Shown here: in pieces, positions 11,001-23,081 of the stretch | Position numbering within the stretch: position 1 is the first letter of the stretch | Layout: each line of letters opens with the position of its first letter | Assembly (NCBI GenBank): GCA_002964805.2 | Contig: PUDQ02000001.1 | Span: 1,054,001 to 1,118,000 of the forward strand | From: Trametes villosa | Lineage: Eukaryota; Basidiomycota; Agaricomycetes; Polyporales; Polyporaceae | DNA: 64,000 nucleotides | Direction: 5' to 3' | The notes under the pieces: generated by a model | The model's input: the letters and a program-made list of their open reading frames with translations, nothing else | What the model was told of the DNA's origin: nothing | Database searches by the model: none | Program-made: the position numbers and the translations under genes

Positions 11001-13148
11001 CATCTCGCGCGCTCGTGAATGTAATCATCAACCAGCAGATCGGCCAGCAGATCAGCGTAGGTCATACTCGCTCAACTGTGGGTACCCACCACTCACCTTT
11101 CGTGTAGGTCGACACCATCAGCGAGGTTTTGCAGCAGCGATGCGGGTCGTTCTGCAGCACAGACGACGTGATGCTGTACAAGGTACGTGCCTTCATCACA
11201 TTATCGACGAGTCAATGTGCTCACCTCGGAGATACAGGCCAGGGAGAACATTCGCCGAGCAGTCGAGACTAGGAACCCTATGGAGCGTCAGACGTGGTTA
11301 GGGGAGTCCCTCAGGTACGTCTATGAGGTCGATGAGTTATGTCGTCATACTGAGTCTTTCTTGGTAGGCTGTTCATGAAAGGTGCTCGCAACCTGGAGTT
11401 CGAGAAGCTGCGCGAGATCTGCGGCGACTACCAGCAGCTAAACTACGCCAAGGGTGCGTTAATGCCGATCGTACTATAGTTGAACTACCCCTAACACGAG
11501 TCGTTGAAGGCGCGGTGGAACTGCCCTTGCATTGCGCGCAAGCGTTTGATACAGACCTCCAGGGGCAGGAATACTGGATCGCTGGCTGTCCTGCGTCCGA
11601 CCCGCGTTCGCAGTTCTGGGAGCGCCGGAAGCACTGCTATGAGCTCATCTTGGACTCGCTCTCGGTCTTCGAGGAACGAGGCGCGTCCGGCAAGGGTTCC
11701 GCGCAAGCAGACGACCCGGAGACCGTCAGGGGGCATGCGTATGAGTTAGCGTTTGCGAGCGAGGACGAGATGTTCCACTCGACGCTGTACGATTGGCTCA
11801 TCGGACGGGGGATGGCGGACGAGCTTCTCGAGGTGAGCTAGCAGCTTCGTTGTATGCGCGACATGTCACTAACGCGTGTTCTGGAAAGATGCGACCCGCG
11901 TACCTCGAGGCTCACCTGCGAAGAGAGCCTGTGACGGTGGAGAAGTTCCAGCTTCTCTGGCAGTTCTACGTCAAGGATGGCCAGCCCCTTCGCGCCGCAG
12001 AGGTCCTCTCCATCCTGGCGGAGTCCACCGAGTGCGTTGTTTCGTTGGCAGCTGATGATCCTCAAATCTCATCGTATGGTAGCTTCAACCTCTCCCTCGA
12101 CACCCGTCTGGAGTATCTCACTCTCGCCGTCGGTAACGCAAAGTCGCATCCAGTGTCTGTCGGCGGACGTCACGAGACTGCGATTGCCTTCCTCACCGAC
12201 CTCGAGGAGAAGCTGGAGGTCGCCCAGGTCCAACTCGAACTGTACAACACCCTTTTGCCTCGTCAGCACGAGCCCGACGTCGTGGAGAGGTTCAAGGCCC
12301 TGTCATTGCGACTGTACAACATCACCGAGGTATGCTTACACCGTCCATGATCACTATGTGTGCCTGACGCGCGGCGTTTGCAGCTCTACCAACTCTGGGC
12401 CGAGCCCCTTGACCTACCCCTCGTCAAGCTCCTCATTCTCCACGTCTCCCAGCATCGCGACGATACCATAGTGCGGCCCATCTGGAATAGGATATTCGAG
12501 GAAGGCATGTAGTAGATTCTTCGTGGCTTGGAGTTCCTGCTGACGCCATCGAGTAGCGACCGAGGGCGAGGACGCAAAGGTTGCAGCGGATCGCATCGTA
12601 GCGAAGGTCATACCCCTCGGACAGAGATACTATCCCTCCGACGGCGCTTTCCCACTACGTATGTCACGTCTTCTTCTTTATGGCGGACCTGCTAATTTTT
12701 GTTGGCATCAGAACATATCGCGTCTCTCCTCGTCCGCTTCGCGCTTGCTCACAAGGGAGATATACCATACGGGTGGGCGCCGCGCATCCTGGTCCAGTGT
12801 GGGGTCCCCTACCCGGAGGTGTGGGACATCCTGCACGAGATGTACGAGTCTCAGGTGCGTCTTCCGTCCTGCGCTTCTGTCTTGCAAAACCTCAATTTGC
12901 CGCGACGCCAGGTACCGCCGTTCAACGAGCAGGCGAATGTGCAGGCGATCTCGTCCGACATCGCTGTACTCCTGACCGACTGGATCGAGGACGCCAAACG
13001 CCCTCAATCTGCTGCCTCCCGCGGCGACTTCCCGGTGTTCCGGATAGACCAAGCGGTCGAGCAGTACCTCGCGGAGCTGGAGCCTGGGCGGACAGAGACA
13101 AAAGCGGCGTATGAAGCGATCAAGCGGCAGCTTCGCCACCATTGGTAG
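8052..13148 (+). CDS. NUP170: Nucleoporin Nup170/Nup155 (inner ring)
   Basis: Twenty exons from 8052 to 13148 give 1361 aa, the usual family size. Exon borders: 8052-8271, 8326-8436, 8491-8587, 8646-9061, 9110-10085, 10133-10323, 10373-10478, 10535-10706, 10762-10871, 10924-11056, 11108-11182, 11238-11314, 11368-11453, 11510-11832, 11889-12031, 12083-12329, 12384-12504, 12557-12658, 12712-12854, 12912-13148. The N-terminal half matches the beta-propeller of the family (IGIPESLWQYY, DRVWIAIDHNLFLWDY, GTPDGRIFMSGSQDGNLYEL, ITVSVWRTN-like block); the C-terminal half is an alpha-solenoid (EYLTLAVGNAKS, HIASLLVRFALAHKGD). It is a scaffold of the nuclear pore inner ring with membrane-binding loops. 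One intron (12505-12556) uses a GC donor, and the 51-nt intron 12032-12082 has no stop in frame. Confidence 0.93.
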
Positions 13149-13357
13149 TTGTATGCTCATATCATGTTCCCAAGCATTTGTATCATTCACTTCTACTGTC
13201 GACAACGCGGTCCAAAAGCCGGCGGGATGTTATATCAACTGACGCCCGCTTCAGGGCCGCTGTGCCACGAGTTCGGTGGTCCGTTACGTATCCAGAAGCG
13301 TGGTAAGCGTCGCCTCTTCTTTCGCTCCTGCCCCCATCTTCAGGCCTCAAAGCCCGT

Positions 13358-15093
13358 ATGGAGGGTATTTCTGACGACCCAGAGCTCGCACAAGAACTAT
13401 TGAAGCTGTTGCATGCGAAGGTGCGAGATGCACGTCAGGAATTGGAAGACCATAGCCGAGTGGTGAGATGTCATTGGACTTCTCAGACTCTCAGCGCTGA
13501 TTTTCTCTCAGCCGAAATCCGAGATTGCGCTTCTAGACAGTACCGACTTGAAACAGCAGAATGAAGTATTGAGGGACGAGCTAGCCTCCCTTCGGCTTCG
13601 TCTATCCGCCGCTGCTGAGAGCGAGGATACCAAAGAAGGCTTTGGCAGCGCAGTGCGTTATTCAGGCACTCATAGTGAACTCAGACGTTTTTCACCAACC
13701 GCATTTACTCTACAAGGCTCTAGGCCTTGACGAAGAGCACGAACAGGCTCTAGCGCTTCAAGAGAGAAAAACAGCTGCAGTAAGTTGCCGTATAGTCCAA
13801 CGATCGGAAGGGTTTGATGGCGACTCTCCATGTGTTCGCTTCGCTCCAGGACGCTGAGATCGAAAGGCGGAAGCTCCAGCTGAAAAGAAACAAGGCGAAG
13901 TATAGACAGCTCCGGGCTGACGTAGTCGGCCATGAAGAGGTAAGGGTTCGATGTTCCCGCTAATATGCCGCCATAGGCTGACCTCCAGCATATAGAACCT
14001 GTCAGCGCTGCAAGCGAGCATTAAGCTTGAAAAAGAGGAGCTCGAGAAATGCGAATCACATATCCTGAACGCTGAAGCTGAACTGGTATTAGATTACCCT
14101 TAGCTACTCTCCTCAAGCCTCAGCTAATCTCTACTTAGCGTGCTTTAGGCCCGCCGGCCCCCGTGATACAACCGTTTGACATCGAAGCCTTCATGAATGC
14201 ACAGATACCGCAGTCAGGCTACCCGGGGTCGGCCTCGTTGCGGTCTATCCTGCAATCTACGCCTTTACTCGAACTACCCGAGGTGCGAGAGTCCGACAGC
14301 GATGTCGAGGCACATGCGCTAACGAATTCCCTAGGATATACTGCAACAATTGTAGGAGATGTTGCCCTATTGAAAACCACGTCGCCGCGTCTAACAATCC
14401 ATGTCATGTAGCGGACCAATGGAGCTACTTGTGCCTCCCCCAGAAAATATTGGATGGTCCCAGGGTAGGATCGACCGCGCTGTCTTCTTCGCTCAAGCCC
14501 ATCGGTACGACCCCACCGCTCGCGGGAACAGCGGTGCTTGGGAGGCCAACCATATACTCGCAGACCTCATGGACGGCATTGCTCGTTCCCGGGAGTTGTT
14601 CATCCGCAAAGGGGATAATTGCTACTACTACGGGACGTACCGGTGTGTCGGATCTGCATCCCTCTCTCTGGACGCTTGCAAGGGCTTGACTTCTGCCGTG
14701 AGTATCTCGAACCTATGCGAGACAGTCCTATAAGTTCACGATATGCCACTCTAGACTCTGCCAGTCCGCTACGCGGTTATTTCTACGGCAATTCACAAGG
14801 ACCATCTCGCCCCTGTGGCCCTCAAGTTCGTCGATTCGATGTACGACAACGGCCCATTGGAACTGCAATGCTTCGCGTTCGAGCGCGTGGGTTTCCATCA
14901 CGAGTTCTACGATACTCTCCTCTCCTCCATCGAAGCGATCCAGGTCATCAACTCCTCTGCCGCGTTGCGCGGCAAGACAATAGCTAGCGTCGTCAGGAGA
15001 TTACGACCGCAGGAAGGGACGAATAAGGACGAGAGCTCCAGTGCTACGCGACGCTCAGGAGAGAACGTGAAAAAGAAGCAGAAGCGATCCTGA
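13358..15093 (+). CDS. Coiled-coil protein with DUF6697-like C-terminal domain (copy A)
   Basis: Eight exons are supported: 13358-13462, 13512-13652, 13717-13779, 13850-13939, 13996-14085, 14139-14282, ~14425-14697 and 14755-15093, about 414 aa with every intron in phase 0. The first five exons encode a heptad-rich coiled coil (QQNEVLRDELASLRLRLSAA, LQLKRNKAKYRQLRADV). The C-terminal ~200 residues hold HRYDPTARGN, SRELFIRKGD and YYYGTYRC, then a basic Lys-rich tail. From memory this resembles the basidiomycete domain DUF6697, of unknown function. The acceptor of exon 7 is uncertain: AG at 14412 gives the wrong phase, AG at 14424 fits. A clear paralogue follows directly downstream. Confidence 0.75.
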
Positions 15094-15462
15094 GCAGCTT
15101 ATTGCTACTGCTGCCCTGTGAGCGCCGTTGAATGGCAAAGATTGGTACGAGGGTCGTAGTGAACATAGCACGCTATTGGTATACCTTTGTCACGGTATCG
15201 AGTACTCGCTGTGTCGAAAGGGCTACCGAGCCAGCCATACGTTTGTATGGCCTAAATGCTCCAGTTGTACGAGAGCACGACTCGGAGTCGGAGTCTCTCG
15301 AGCACACTCGATCACATATGGTATGTCTCTTACCCAATTTAGGAAGTACAAGTACGCGAGCGGCGATGGGTCAATTGAACACACCACGCGTCAGTCTCCT
15401 CGACTCTTCGTACTCTAGCAATCGCTGGCTTCTACGTCTATTGCCTTTGTCTTCACGACGCC

Positions 15463-17223
15463 ATGGATGACCCAAGCTTAGCATCCGAGATGATCAAACT
15501 CCTCCGTGATGAACTGGAACGCATTCGTGCGCAGATTCGAGAGAAGAGAGAGGGCGCGAACAGTACAGGCCACTCGGACGAGAAAGTAAGGGCGACTTCA
15601 TATTATTGCACAAGCATCGGGACCGGAGCTTCGCTCGCACGAATGATAACAGTGATCGTCTAGGGCTCTGAGGGCATATCGTCACGGGCGGTCGCTCCTA
15701 CGGAACTATATGAGCTGCAGGAAGAGAACGCACAGCTCAGGAAGGAGCTGGAGTCGACTCGAGCTAGGGTCGCATCACTTCCCGAGGTTGGTCAGGATGT
15801 GAGTTACATATGCCGCGTGGACGTGCTCGAGAAATGCTCACCAGCAGCGGTGTTCCTTGTAGGCACACGATTCGGAGGAGCTTGGGCTACACCTGGAAGA
15901 AGCCGCCAAAGCTGTTTGTGAAGTCACCTGGTTCTCATATTGCCCCTGCTAATTTGCCAGTATGCTAGGAAGCAGAGGCAGATGGTCTTGCAGCAAAGGT
16001 CGCAGTTGTGCGAGAGAAACGTCGGCGGAGCAAGTCCGTGAAATTGCAGTTAGAGGAGGTGAGGAACATCCGCCGAGTCGGATTCTGGCTATGCGTTCGC
16101 TGATCGGGGCGACTAGTCTGTTGGTGACATGGAGCGTCGCTTAGAGAGTCTCAAGGCACGGCGGCTTGAAGAACAGGAACGGCTTACAGTGCTGCGCAAG
16201 GAAATAGTGAGCAAAGGCCGAAGTTGCAGTCGCGTCCGATGCTATGTATGCTAACCCACAGCCTTGTAGAAGGGAAGGCACTCATCACTTCAGTTCAACC
16301 CTGTCCGTTTCCTGCAAGACCTGCATGAGCCTCGCCAAAGCGACTCAGGTACTGAGCGTGAAATTCTGGTCACAGCGTCATCGACGTTCCAGCTGCCTGA
16401 GGTCCGTGACATTGAAAGGGTCGCTAAACGTTACTATTTTGCTGACTAGACGAATTCATCATTACGACAGGCCGCGCGGCATCTGTGGTATGCAAATCAT
16501 GTCGCATCTAAACTGCATCTAACCAGTAATCGAAACAGCATCCCAGGTGGCTACATCTTGAGAAATGACGACGAAGTCGTGTGGCCGACAAACCCACCAT
16601 CGAGAAGCCTCTGCGTCTGCCTCTCCCCCACACATCGTTACAACCCGAGATTGAACGATTTCAAGGGAGGCTGGGAGCCTACATGGGATATGGAGGAGCG
16701 TATGGGAAGCAGGGACCTATTCTACATGAAGGACAGAAAGTGGTACTACGTCGGGACCTACCGATGGGAGGGCCAGGACGCCTTCACGTACAGAGAGCTC
16801 CGGACACTGCTGATGCCTGTGAGTACCATCCGCGTCTGACTTTCACAATCACTTTCCGCGGACACTGACGCTATAATATCGCCATAGTATCTCCATCATC
16901 TGCAGAAACGAACCGTCTTGTTCCCCGATACCGTACCCGCCGCCCTCACTTCTATAGCGAGAACCATGATCCCGACGAGCGTCCTCAAGGTCGCGTGCAG
17001 TGGCTGGCGCCGGGTCGGGTTCAACACGGGACTGGCTGCTGCACTACAGGCGGGACAACCTGCGGGCTCGATGTCAACGACAGGCAGTGGCGCCGGGTGT
17101 CCTCTCCCGGTCAACGTGATATCCGTACCGAAGGAAGGGGCCAGAGGCAGTGGGAAGAAGGCTGCCAAACGTCTTGGCGAGCAGCCCCAAGGCGGACCGA
17201 AGAAGAAGCATAAGAAGAGTTAG
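15463..17223 (+). CDS. Coiled-coil protein with DUF6697-like C-terminal domain (copy B)
   Basis: Eight phase-0 exons: 15463-15585, 15664-15798, 15863-15913, 15969-16058, 16117-16206, 16270-16401, 16450-16818 and 16888-17223, about 441 aa. It is the tandem paralogue of the gene ending at 15093. Shared features are the start (DDPxLAxExxKLLR), a long coiled coil with two successive 90-nt exons, an exon ending in LPE before an intron, and the block HRYNPRLNDF ... SRDLFYMKDRKWYYVGTYRW. The tail is Lys-rich and ends KKKHKKS, a possible nuclear signal. Function unknown. Exon 7 is longer than in copy A, so one of the two models may be missing or gaining ~100 nt there. Confidence 0.75.
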
Positions 17224-17510
17224 TGAGCTGTCGTCCAAGGTCTCTAGCACAGACATAACCCCATAGACGCATTGTAACACATTGTTTGCTTCCCGCTATT
17301 TGTCAGACGGCCTACTCTGACCCAAGTCGTGTCGAGACAGGGTGGGTATGGGATGGGATGGAATACAACACTAAACATTAGTCAATTACATACTATATGC
17401 ACCTGCGTCCTGCAATCAGCACTTTGCGCCAATGACTCAACTATTTGGGTTACCTGATGCGCCTCATGAGGGTCGTGAAAGGAACGTGAGTTGTCCTAGT
17501 CGGCGACAAC

Positions 17511-18691
17511 CTAGCTGAACTTCTCTGCCAACTCGTGCTCCAGCTTGACGTCTTCTTTGACTTCGCTCACACTAGCTAGACCGGGGAGGACGACCTTCCA
17601 TGTGCCGCGTTCGATGATGGCCCTGCGTATCTACGGGATGGCATGTCATCCCATGCGTTGCGAGCAAAGAAGGGGCGATCATACCTGGTGCACAATCAGT
17701 TCGTGCAGTTTCGGTACGTCCTCGAGTTTTGCGCGGCTCCCCATCAGCGAGGTGGTCTTTATGTCAAGTGTGAAGTCGGTGTGCGGGGCGGGCAATGTGA
17801 AAGCGATCGTAGGGTGCGGAGAGTGTGGGTTTGGGGGCGTCAAGCGGACCTGCAGACAGTATGAGGTATGATACACGGGCTGAGACCTCCGGGATGTAGA
17901 CTCACTGGCGACGAAAAGAGCGACAGGGAGATGGTCAGGGATACGGGCAAACGAGCGAAAGAGGCGAAAGGATAGTTGAACAGCACGGATGTAGAGATCG
18001 AGATCGAGGCGGAGTCGATGTAGCTCATGTCGTACTCGATTTCCTGCGGCGGCTTTAGCACGGCCGAGAAGTTGAGGGAGCGCGAAACTCACCGGTTCCG
18101 CGCCAGGAGTAAGCTGGCGGCGTATTCGCGCGCGCGACAGTCGCGGTGCGGACGCGCCCATGTCGACGGAGTGTACTTTGATGTAGTCCTACCACATGCT
18201 CAGTCCCGTTATGAGTGATGTAGTAACAAGAGCGGCACGTACGAGGAAGCCCGCTGGGCGTATTTTGTTCGCGAACTCCTCTACCCGCTGTCGTGCGACC
18301 TCGTCTCCGTCCAGACCGGACAGGCCATTCCGGAGTTTCACGCGGTATGCATCCAACACCTACCGCGAGTGAGTTCACTCATTCATGGGACGCGCAGAAA
18401 TGAACGCACTTGTTGGAGGAAGACGTTTAGCCACTCCGAGCTTTCCACATCCCCTTCTCGGAGGGAAGATGCAGCCTTGCCCAGCTCAACGCGCCGAGCA
18501 GCAGATTCCCCTTCGGCGTCGTTTGGCTCGACCTTTGGTTGGTAGGACGCTTTCCGGTATGGGCGGCTTTGGTCGGTGTCAAAGAACAGGTATTTGAGCA
18601 CCAGAAACAGCAGCACGAGTATGGAGGCCTGGCCGAGTATGAGACCTTGCGTGAACGTCGGCTGGAGGGTGAAGACGTATGCCGTCGCCAT
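17511..18691 (-). CDS. MMM1: MMM1, ER-anchored SMP subunit of the ERMES complex
   Basis: Six exons: 18691-18410, 18359-18243, 18188-18093, 18043-17906, 17849-17685 and 17630-17511, all phase 0, giving 305 aa. A short lumenal N-terminus is followed by one membrane span (~16-37, LILGQASILVLLFLVLKYLF) and a cytosolic SMP lipid-transfer domain. Characteristic blocks are SSEWLNVFLQQVLDAYR, DYIKVHSVDMG, MSYIDSASISISTSVLFNYP and RRAIIERGTWKVVLPG. MMM1 tethers ER to mitochondria together with Mdm12, Mdm34 and Mdm10 and moves phospholipids. The start at 18691 puts the span at the expected place; an in-frame ATG further upstream (18826) would add an Arg-rich stretch not expected for the family. Confidence 0.93.
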
Positions 18692-19509
18692 CTTCCGCGA
18701 CGACGCGGGGGAGTAGAGGAGTGGTCGAAGGGGAAGATGGTTGCCGGCCGTAGTACGCCAAGTTACGCGCGACCGCCGACCAGCGCTGAGCGACGAGATA
18801 TAGACGCCGTTGTGGCGCGACGTCATCTGACCAGTCTGCTGCAGCCTCGAGTCCGGCGGTCGGCTCGAACGTCTCGGTTGTTCTCCTCATGACGATCCTG
18901 AATGCCTAGCTGTACCAGCCATATGCCATCGAGTCTGTTGCTACTGTTACTCCGCTCTGGGACGTCGAGGCCTGCCAAAAGACAGAGACATCGTGCATCC
19001 AAGCATTCGAAGGATCCTCCTCACGGCGGTTTGAGTATAGCATATGCTGTACAGTATTACAGCGTACGGGTTTTCGTGTGGGCAGCGTGCTTCGATAACG
19101 CGGATATTCGGCGGCCGACAGGCCGCGAAGCTGTCTTTCAAGTTGAGAAGAATGCGCTTCGAGAGGCTGACCAGACCGAAGGCGGGCTGCTGAGCTGGTG
19201 AGTGGCAACCTCGAACTACGTTATATGGGACCCCGGTGTTGACGTAGTAAAGTCGATGTTAATTATGCTGACACATTCACGAACAGTGTGTATGTGCAAG
19301 GGCCCGAGAACGTCCGTTTGCGCCGTGGTGTGGACCTTCTCCCAGAAGCAGCGTCGTCATGTGCCCGGGATGTTTTTCTCACTTTCCCATGGGGGAGCGT
19401 CCTCCTCGTGGTCGAGACATCGTCGACTTGACTCGCCTTTGTCCCTGCTATCGTGCGCATCTTGCGTGCTGTGTCGCTCTGCCCAGTGCCACCTCCGCAA
19501 CCTCACCCG
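18692..19509. other. Divergent intergenic region
   Basis: This lies between the MMM1 start and the F-box gene start. No convincing exon is visible and no clear TATA box; short open frames on both strands look random. Confidence 0.5.
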
Positions 19510-20951
19510 ATGTCCCCCGTCCTCCCTCTGGAACTCGACGAGCTCGTCCTCGAGCTTGTTTACGATGATGAAGACTACTTCGAGGCGCGCCATGTCGTAC
19601 GTCGGTGCGCACTAGTATGCCGCGCATGGCGTCCTATGGCTCAGGCCTTACTCTTCCGTATGGTCCATCTATACGCGTGGGGCTCTGGCTTGCTGTCATT
19701 GTACGACTATCGCCGATTCTGGGAGGCCCATCCACATCTTCTACACCTTATCAAAACACTCTATATCGGGCTTCCAGACCATGACGAGCCGTTCTACGTG
19801 TCACTTCTCGGAGTATTCCCCCGTGTTCTACCTGGACGGCTTCCCGCTCTACGGACGATTCTTGTGTCTGGGGACCGCGTGGCAATCCGGCTGCATCGGT
19901 TTTTTTGTGTCCCTCGCTTGCACGTGCCCAATATCACATCCCTCGAAATCCAACATGTTGATTTGACGGACGAAACAGAGCTCTACACCTTGTTCTTCCC
20001 GTTCCCCAACCTTCGTTCCTTAACCATGGTCGACTGCTTCATGAGCAATCCTAGCGCACACACGGAGCCGCGATCTCGGAAGAATTGGCGGGTCCCTCCC
20101 ATCACCCAGCTGAGCCTGGCATACGCGTCGCACCCCTCCAGGTCAAGTTATGTAAGGGCGTGCGTCGTTTCCGGTGCAATGATTATATCGACTAACCTTC
20201 CTTGAACCTTCTCACCGTAGTTCCCTCGACGCCTCGTGGGCGATGATCCAGAGGCAGTTATGCCCTCCGCAGTCCAACTCATCTTACGAATCCTTGGGGG
20301 TAACCTTGTGCATCTGCGAGTGAATCTACGTACCTTTGAATACTTGACGTCCCCTCTTCACGGTGAGTACATGTTCAACAGATCTCGGCCCGTAGTAGTA
20401 GCTGCGCTCATACGACAACGTACCACTAAAACTGGACACAATCAACTGCTTCAGATACGGATGAACTACTTCAAGTGTGTCCTATGCCAAACCTGAAACG
20501 GCTTGAGATCTACCTGCGCTGTCCCGGGACATTGCTCCTACAAGAACCCGACGGTCGGCCTGGGATCCCGAAGTGGGACTATACGGAGTTCATACGACGA
20601 GTTCCCACGCTTCTCAAGGCCGTCATCGCCCAAGACCTTCGCGTTCTCGGTCTCTACTTCAGCCGTAAGGAGGTGCGGAAATCAGAGCAGGATTTCCTTC
20701 AACAGCTGGGGGAGATTGAGGGGCCGCTTGCGACTCTCGTGGAAGGCCCGTATTTTCCTAGGCTGGAGAAAGTCCGTCTTGATGTTGGAGCCCGACCACA
20801 TACACACCGATGGTGGAATCCGCGTTTAGCGGAGCGTTTCCCTATATTGGCGGGAAGGGGGCTACTCGAGACGACACGGTACATATTGTCTAGAGAGTAC
20901 GTCGGCCTATCATCCATTTGTCTCCAAGTTCCGCTGCAAGGAGGCGTCTAA
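19510..20951 (+). CDS. F-box/LRR-like protein
   Basis: Three exons: 19510-20151, 20221-20362 and 20455-20951, giving 426 aa. The first ~50 residues (LPLELDELVLELVYDDED ... VVRRCALVCRAWRPMAQALLF) match the degenerate F-box found in many Agaricomycete proteins. After it come irregular leucine-rich segments (ITSLEIQHVDL, NLRSLTMVDCF, LKRLEIYLRCP). Such proteins are presumed substrate adaptors of SCF ubiquitin ligases and are often numerous and fast-evolving. The start at ATG 19510 is chosen because the F-box-like core begins immediately after it; an upstream in-frame ATG at 19453 adds only unstructured residues. Confidence 0.8.
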
Positions 20952-21649
20952 CAGGAATACTCGTGTCACACTTTAGCTTCGTTACATGTGAGCCTTTCTC
21001 CGATCCACCCCACGGTCTCCCGCCAATAGAGCCTTGATTGGTGTCGTGTTGGCTCGAAGTTCAGGCGCAGGATGTTTCAAGTGCGTGTAGTATTCGGTGT
21101 CTTTGTCTGCTACCTTCTGCTATCCTGATGCTCAGCTCGACAGATGATCCCCTCTTACGCGACTTCTGCTATGTGCCGTCTACAGCCCAGGTGTAAATTG
21201 TACCATGTCTGCCAGAATATCGGAGGCCGTCGTCCTGCCCTGCCCCGTCCCGCACCGCGTCCGCTATGTGCAGTTATGAAGGGTGTGTTATCTTCAGCCG
21301 GCCCGGGCAGTTCGCTGTTCACGGGACAGCTCCAGTGCATATCCTACCACTTTCACCAGCACATCCGGGTGAGTCTTATCAGTCTATTCCAGAGCAGGAT
21401 GATTTAACTAAATAATACACTTGTTGTGAAACATTCTAGCGGTACACCGGATATTCGTCTCGGTTTGTCATGGTGTGTATTGGCTTGCACTGGCGCTCCG
21501 CTGTAGTCTGATGCCCAACTGCAGGTTTCATCTGGGTATAGCGACCAGGCGCTGTGGCATACACAAATTGGCCAGTGATAAGCACACACTAGTGATGCTG
21601 GAACCGATGCTTCTCCCAGATCTTAGCCCTCAAAACGAGCCTCGAAAGG
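20952..21649 (+). other. Intergenic, no supported gene
   Basis: Only short random frames are seen here. Some of it may be the unmodelled 5' part of the next LRR-like gene. Confidence 0.4.
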
Positions 21650-23081
21650 ATGGCTGCCTCAGAGTCCATCCATGGGTCAGCTCCAGCGATAAATCTGCTC
21701 ATCCGCTCCTCTGGTGTATGCGAAGCTCACGCCTATCCTGCCATGACCCCGGGTCCTCCACAAAGCCAAAGAGACGACACACTGCCGCAACAGCTGCTTC
21801 AATCGGGTATGGGTAGAATGATGCTCGCCGAGCTCCGCTCTGTGAGTAGAGCCTCAGCCTCCCATAGATGATTAGTGTCGCCTCGGAGTTCTCATCATGT
21901 TGCTCAGAACACTGTTGCAAATATGGCGGTCCAGTGTGACCATCTCTGTCCTGAAGGATGTACTCCGGATTGCGAAGGTCAAACCCCCTGCCTTGATTGG
22001 CACCCCCTATTGTGCAGGGCAGTGACGGCGGCGTTGCCCTCTCCACAACCTTCCGTCGTTTCACTTGCCGTGTGTATGTACTGTCCTTGGCCCAATTGTG
22101 CTCCGACTCGGACGAGAAACCGCGGGCCTCGTGGTGCGGCCACTTTTCACATGATCCTGTCTCTAGAACTTGTGTCAGTCGTGTTCCAGAATGCGCAGAC
22201 CTGCGTAGGCTCGCTCTTGCACTATTTTCCTCGACTTCAAACACTCTCAATGCGGTCTCCTCTGTTCATCACTGTCCTCGGAGATACCAAACACGGTGAA
22301 CCGGTCGGCGCTGGTACCGACTATATGACACAGTCACTTGACCAGTGCAACCTCAAAGCCTTACAGATGCGCAACAAGGAACCCCTGGTGCGTGCACATC
22401 TATAGTTATGCCTGGCCACAGTGCCATGTACTAAGTGCGCATGGGCAGGGTGCACAGCGTTGCCTGAGTGCACTTCGCCAACTATTGACGAAGGCACAAC
22501 AAACACTTTGCACGCTCACGCTCGACAGCATGACGTTGGCGACATTGCACGACGACGCCGAGTACACTCTCGACATGCCACATACCCTTGCCGATGGCGA
22601 TAAATCCAAGACCCGGCCAGAAGGACACCTCGAGCTCCCTTCGCTCTCCCGGGTTGACGTCGAAGTGCGCTTCGTGGGCCGTCCGGTCGCCGAGGTGGAC
22701 GAAGAGCTCCAGAAGGCATCCCGAGCACTACAATTCCTCTTGAAAGCGTCGTCGAACGCCGTCGTCGTGGGGATAGAAGTATTCGCTGGGGATCTTGGCG
22801 ACCACGCATGGCTGACGCAGCTTCGCGGTGGTCTGGCGGCGTTCGGGGAAGTGTGCTGGGATCCGGAGTTCGGAGGTCGAGTCTTGCACGAGCTGCGCAT
22901 GGCAGTGGTGCCCGGCACGAATCAGGCCCTCACGAATCGGGCCATGGAGCAGCTGCGTCGAGTCTTCACGCACGCCTCATCTATCGCTGGTCGAGTCGGA
23001 CGCGGAGTTCGGATGCTGAGGGCGAAGTCGGCCAACGCATGTGTCCGGCCGCCATCGTCGCCTCTTTCCCCGACTGTCTAG
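21650..23081 (+). CDS. Putative LRR/F-box-like protein, 5' structure uncertain
   Basis: The last exon 22451-23081 is well supported. It joins in phase 0 to an open frame ending at 22388 (NLKALQMRNKEPL) through a 62-nt GT-AG intron. The joined protein has LRR-like text (YFPRLQTLSMRS, QTLCTLTLDSMT, LELPSLSRVDVEVRFVG) and a basic C-terminus. Upstream, an exon from ATG 21650 to a GTGAGT donor at 21841 could join at an acceptor near 21907, but other readings of 21.8-22.2 kb are possible and the F-box itself was not found. It is in tandem with the F-box gene ending at 20951 and may be a diverged relative. Confidence 0.45.

Noticed and set aside
21699..22250. 183-codon minus-strand frame
   Set aside because: It overlaps the better supported plus-strand LRR-like exons and lacks motifs.
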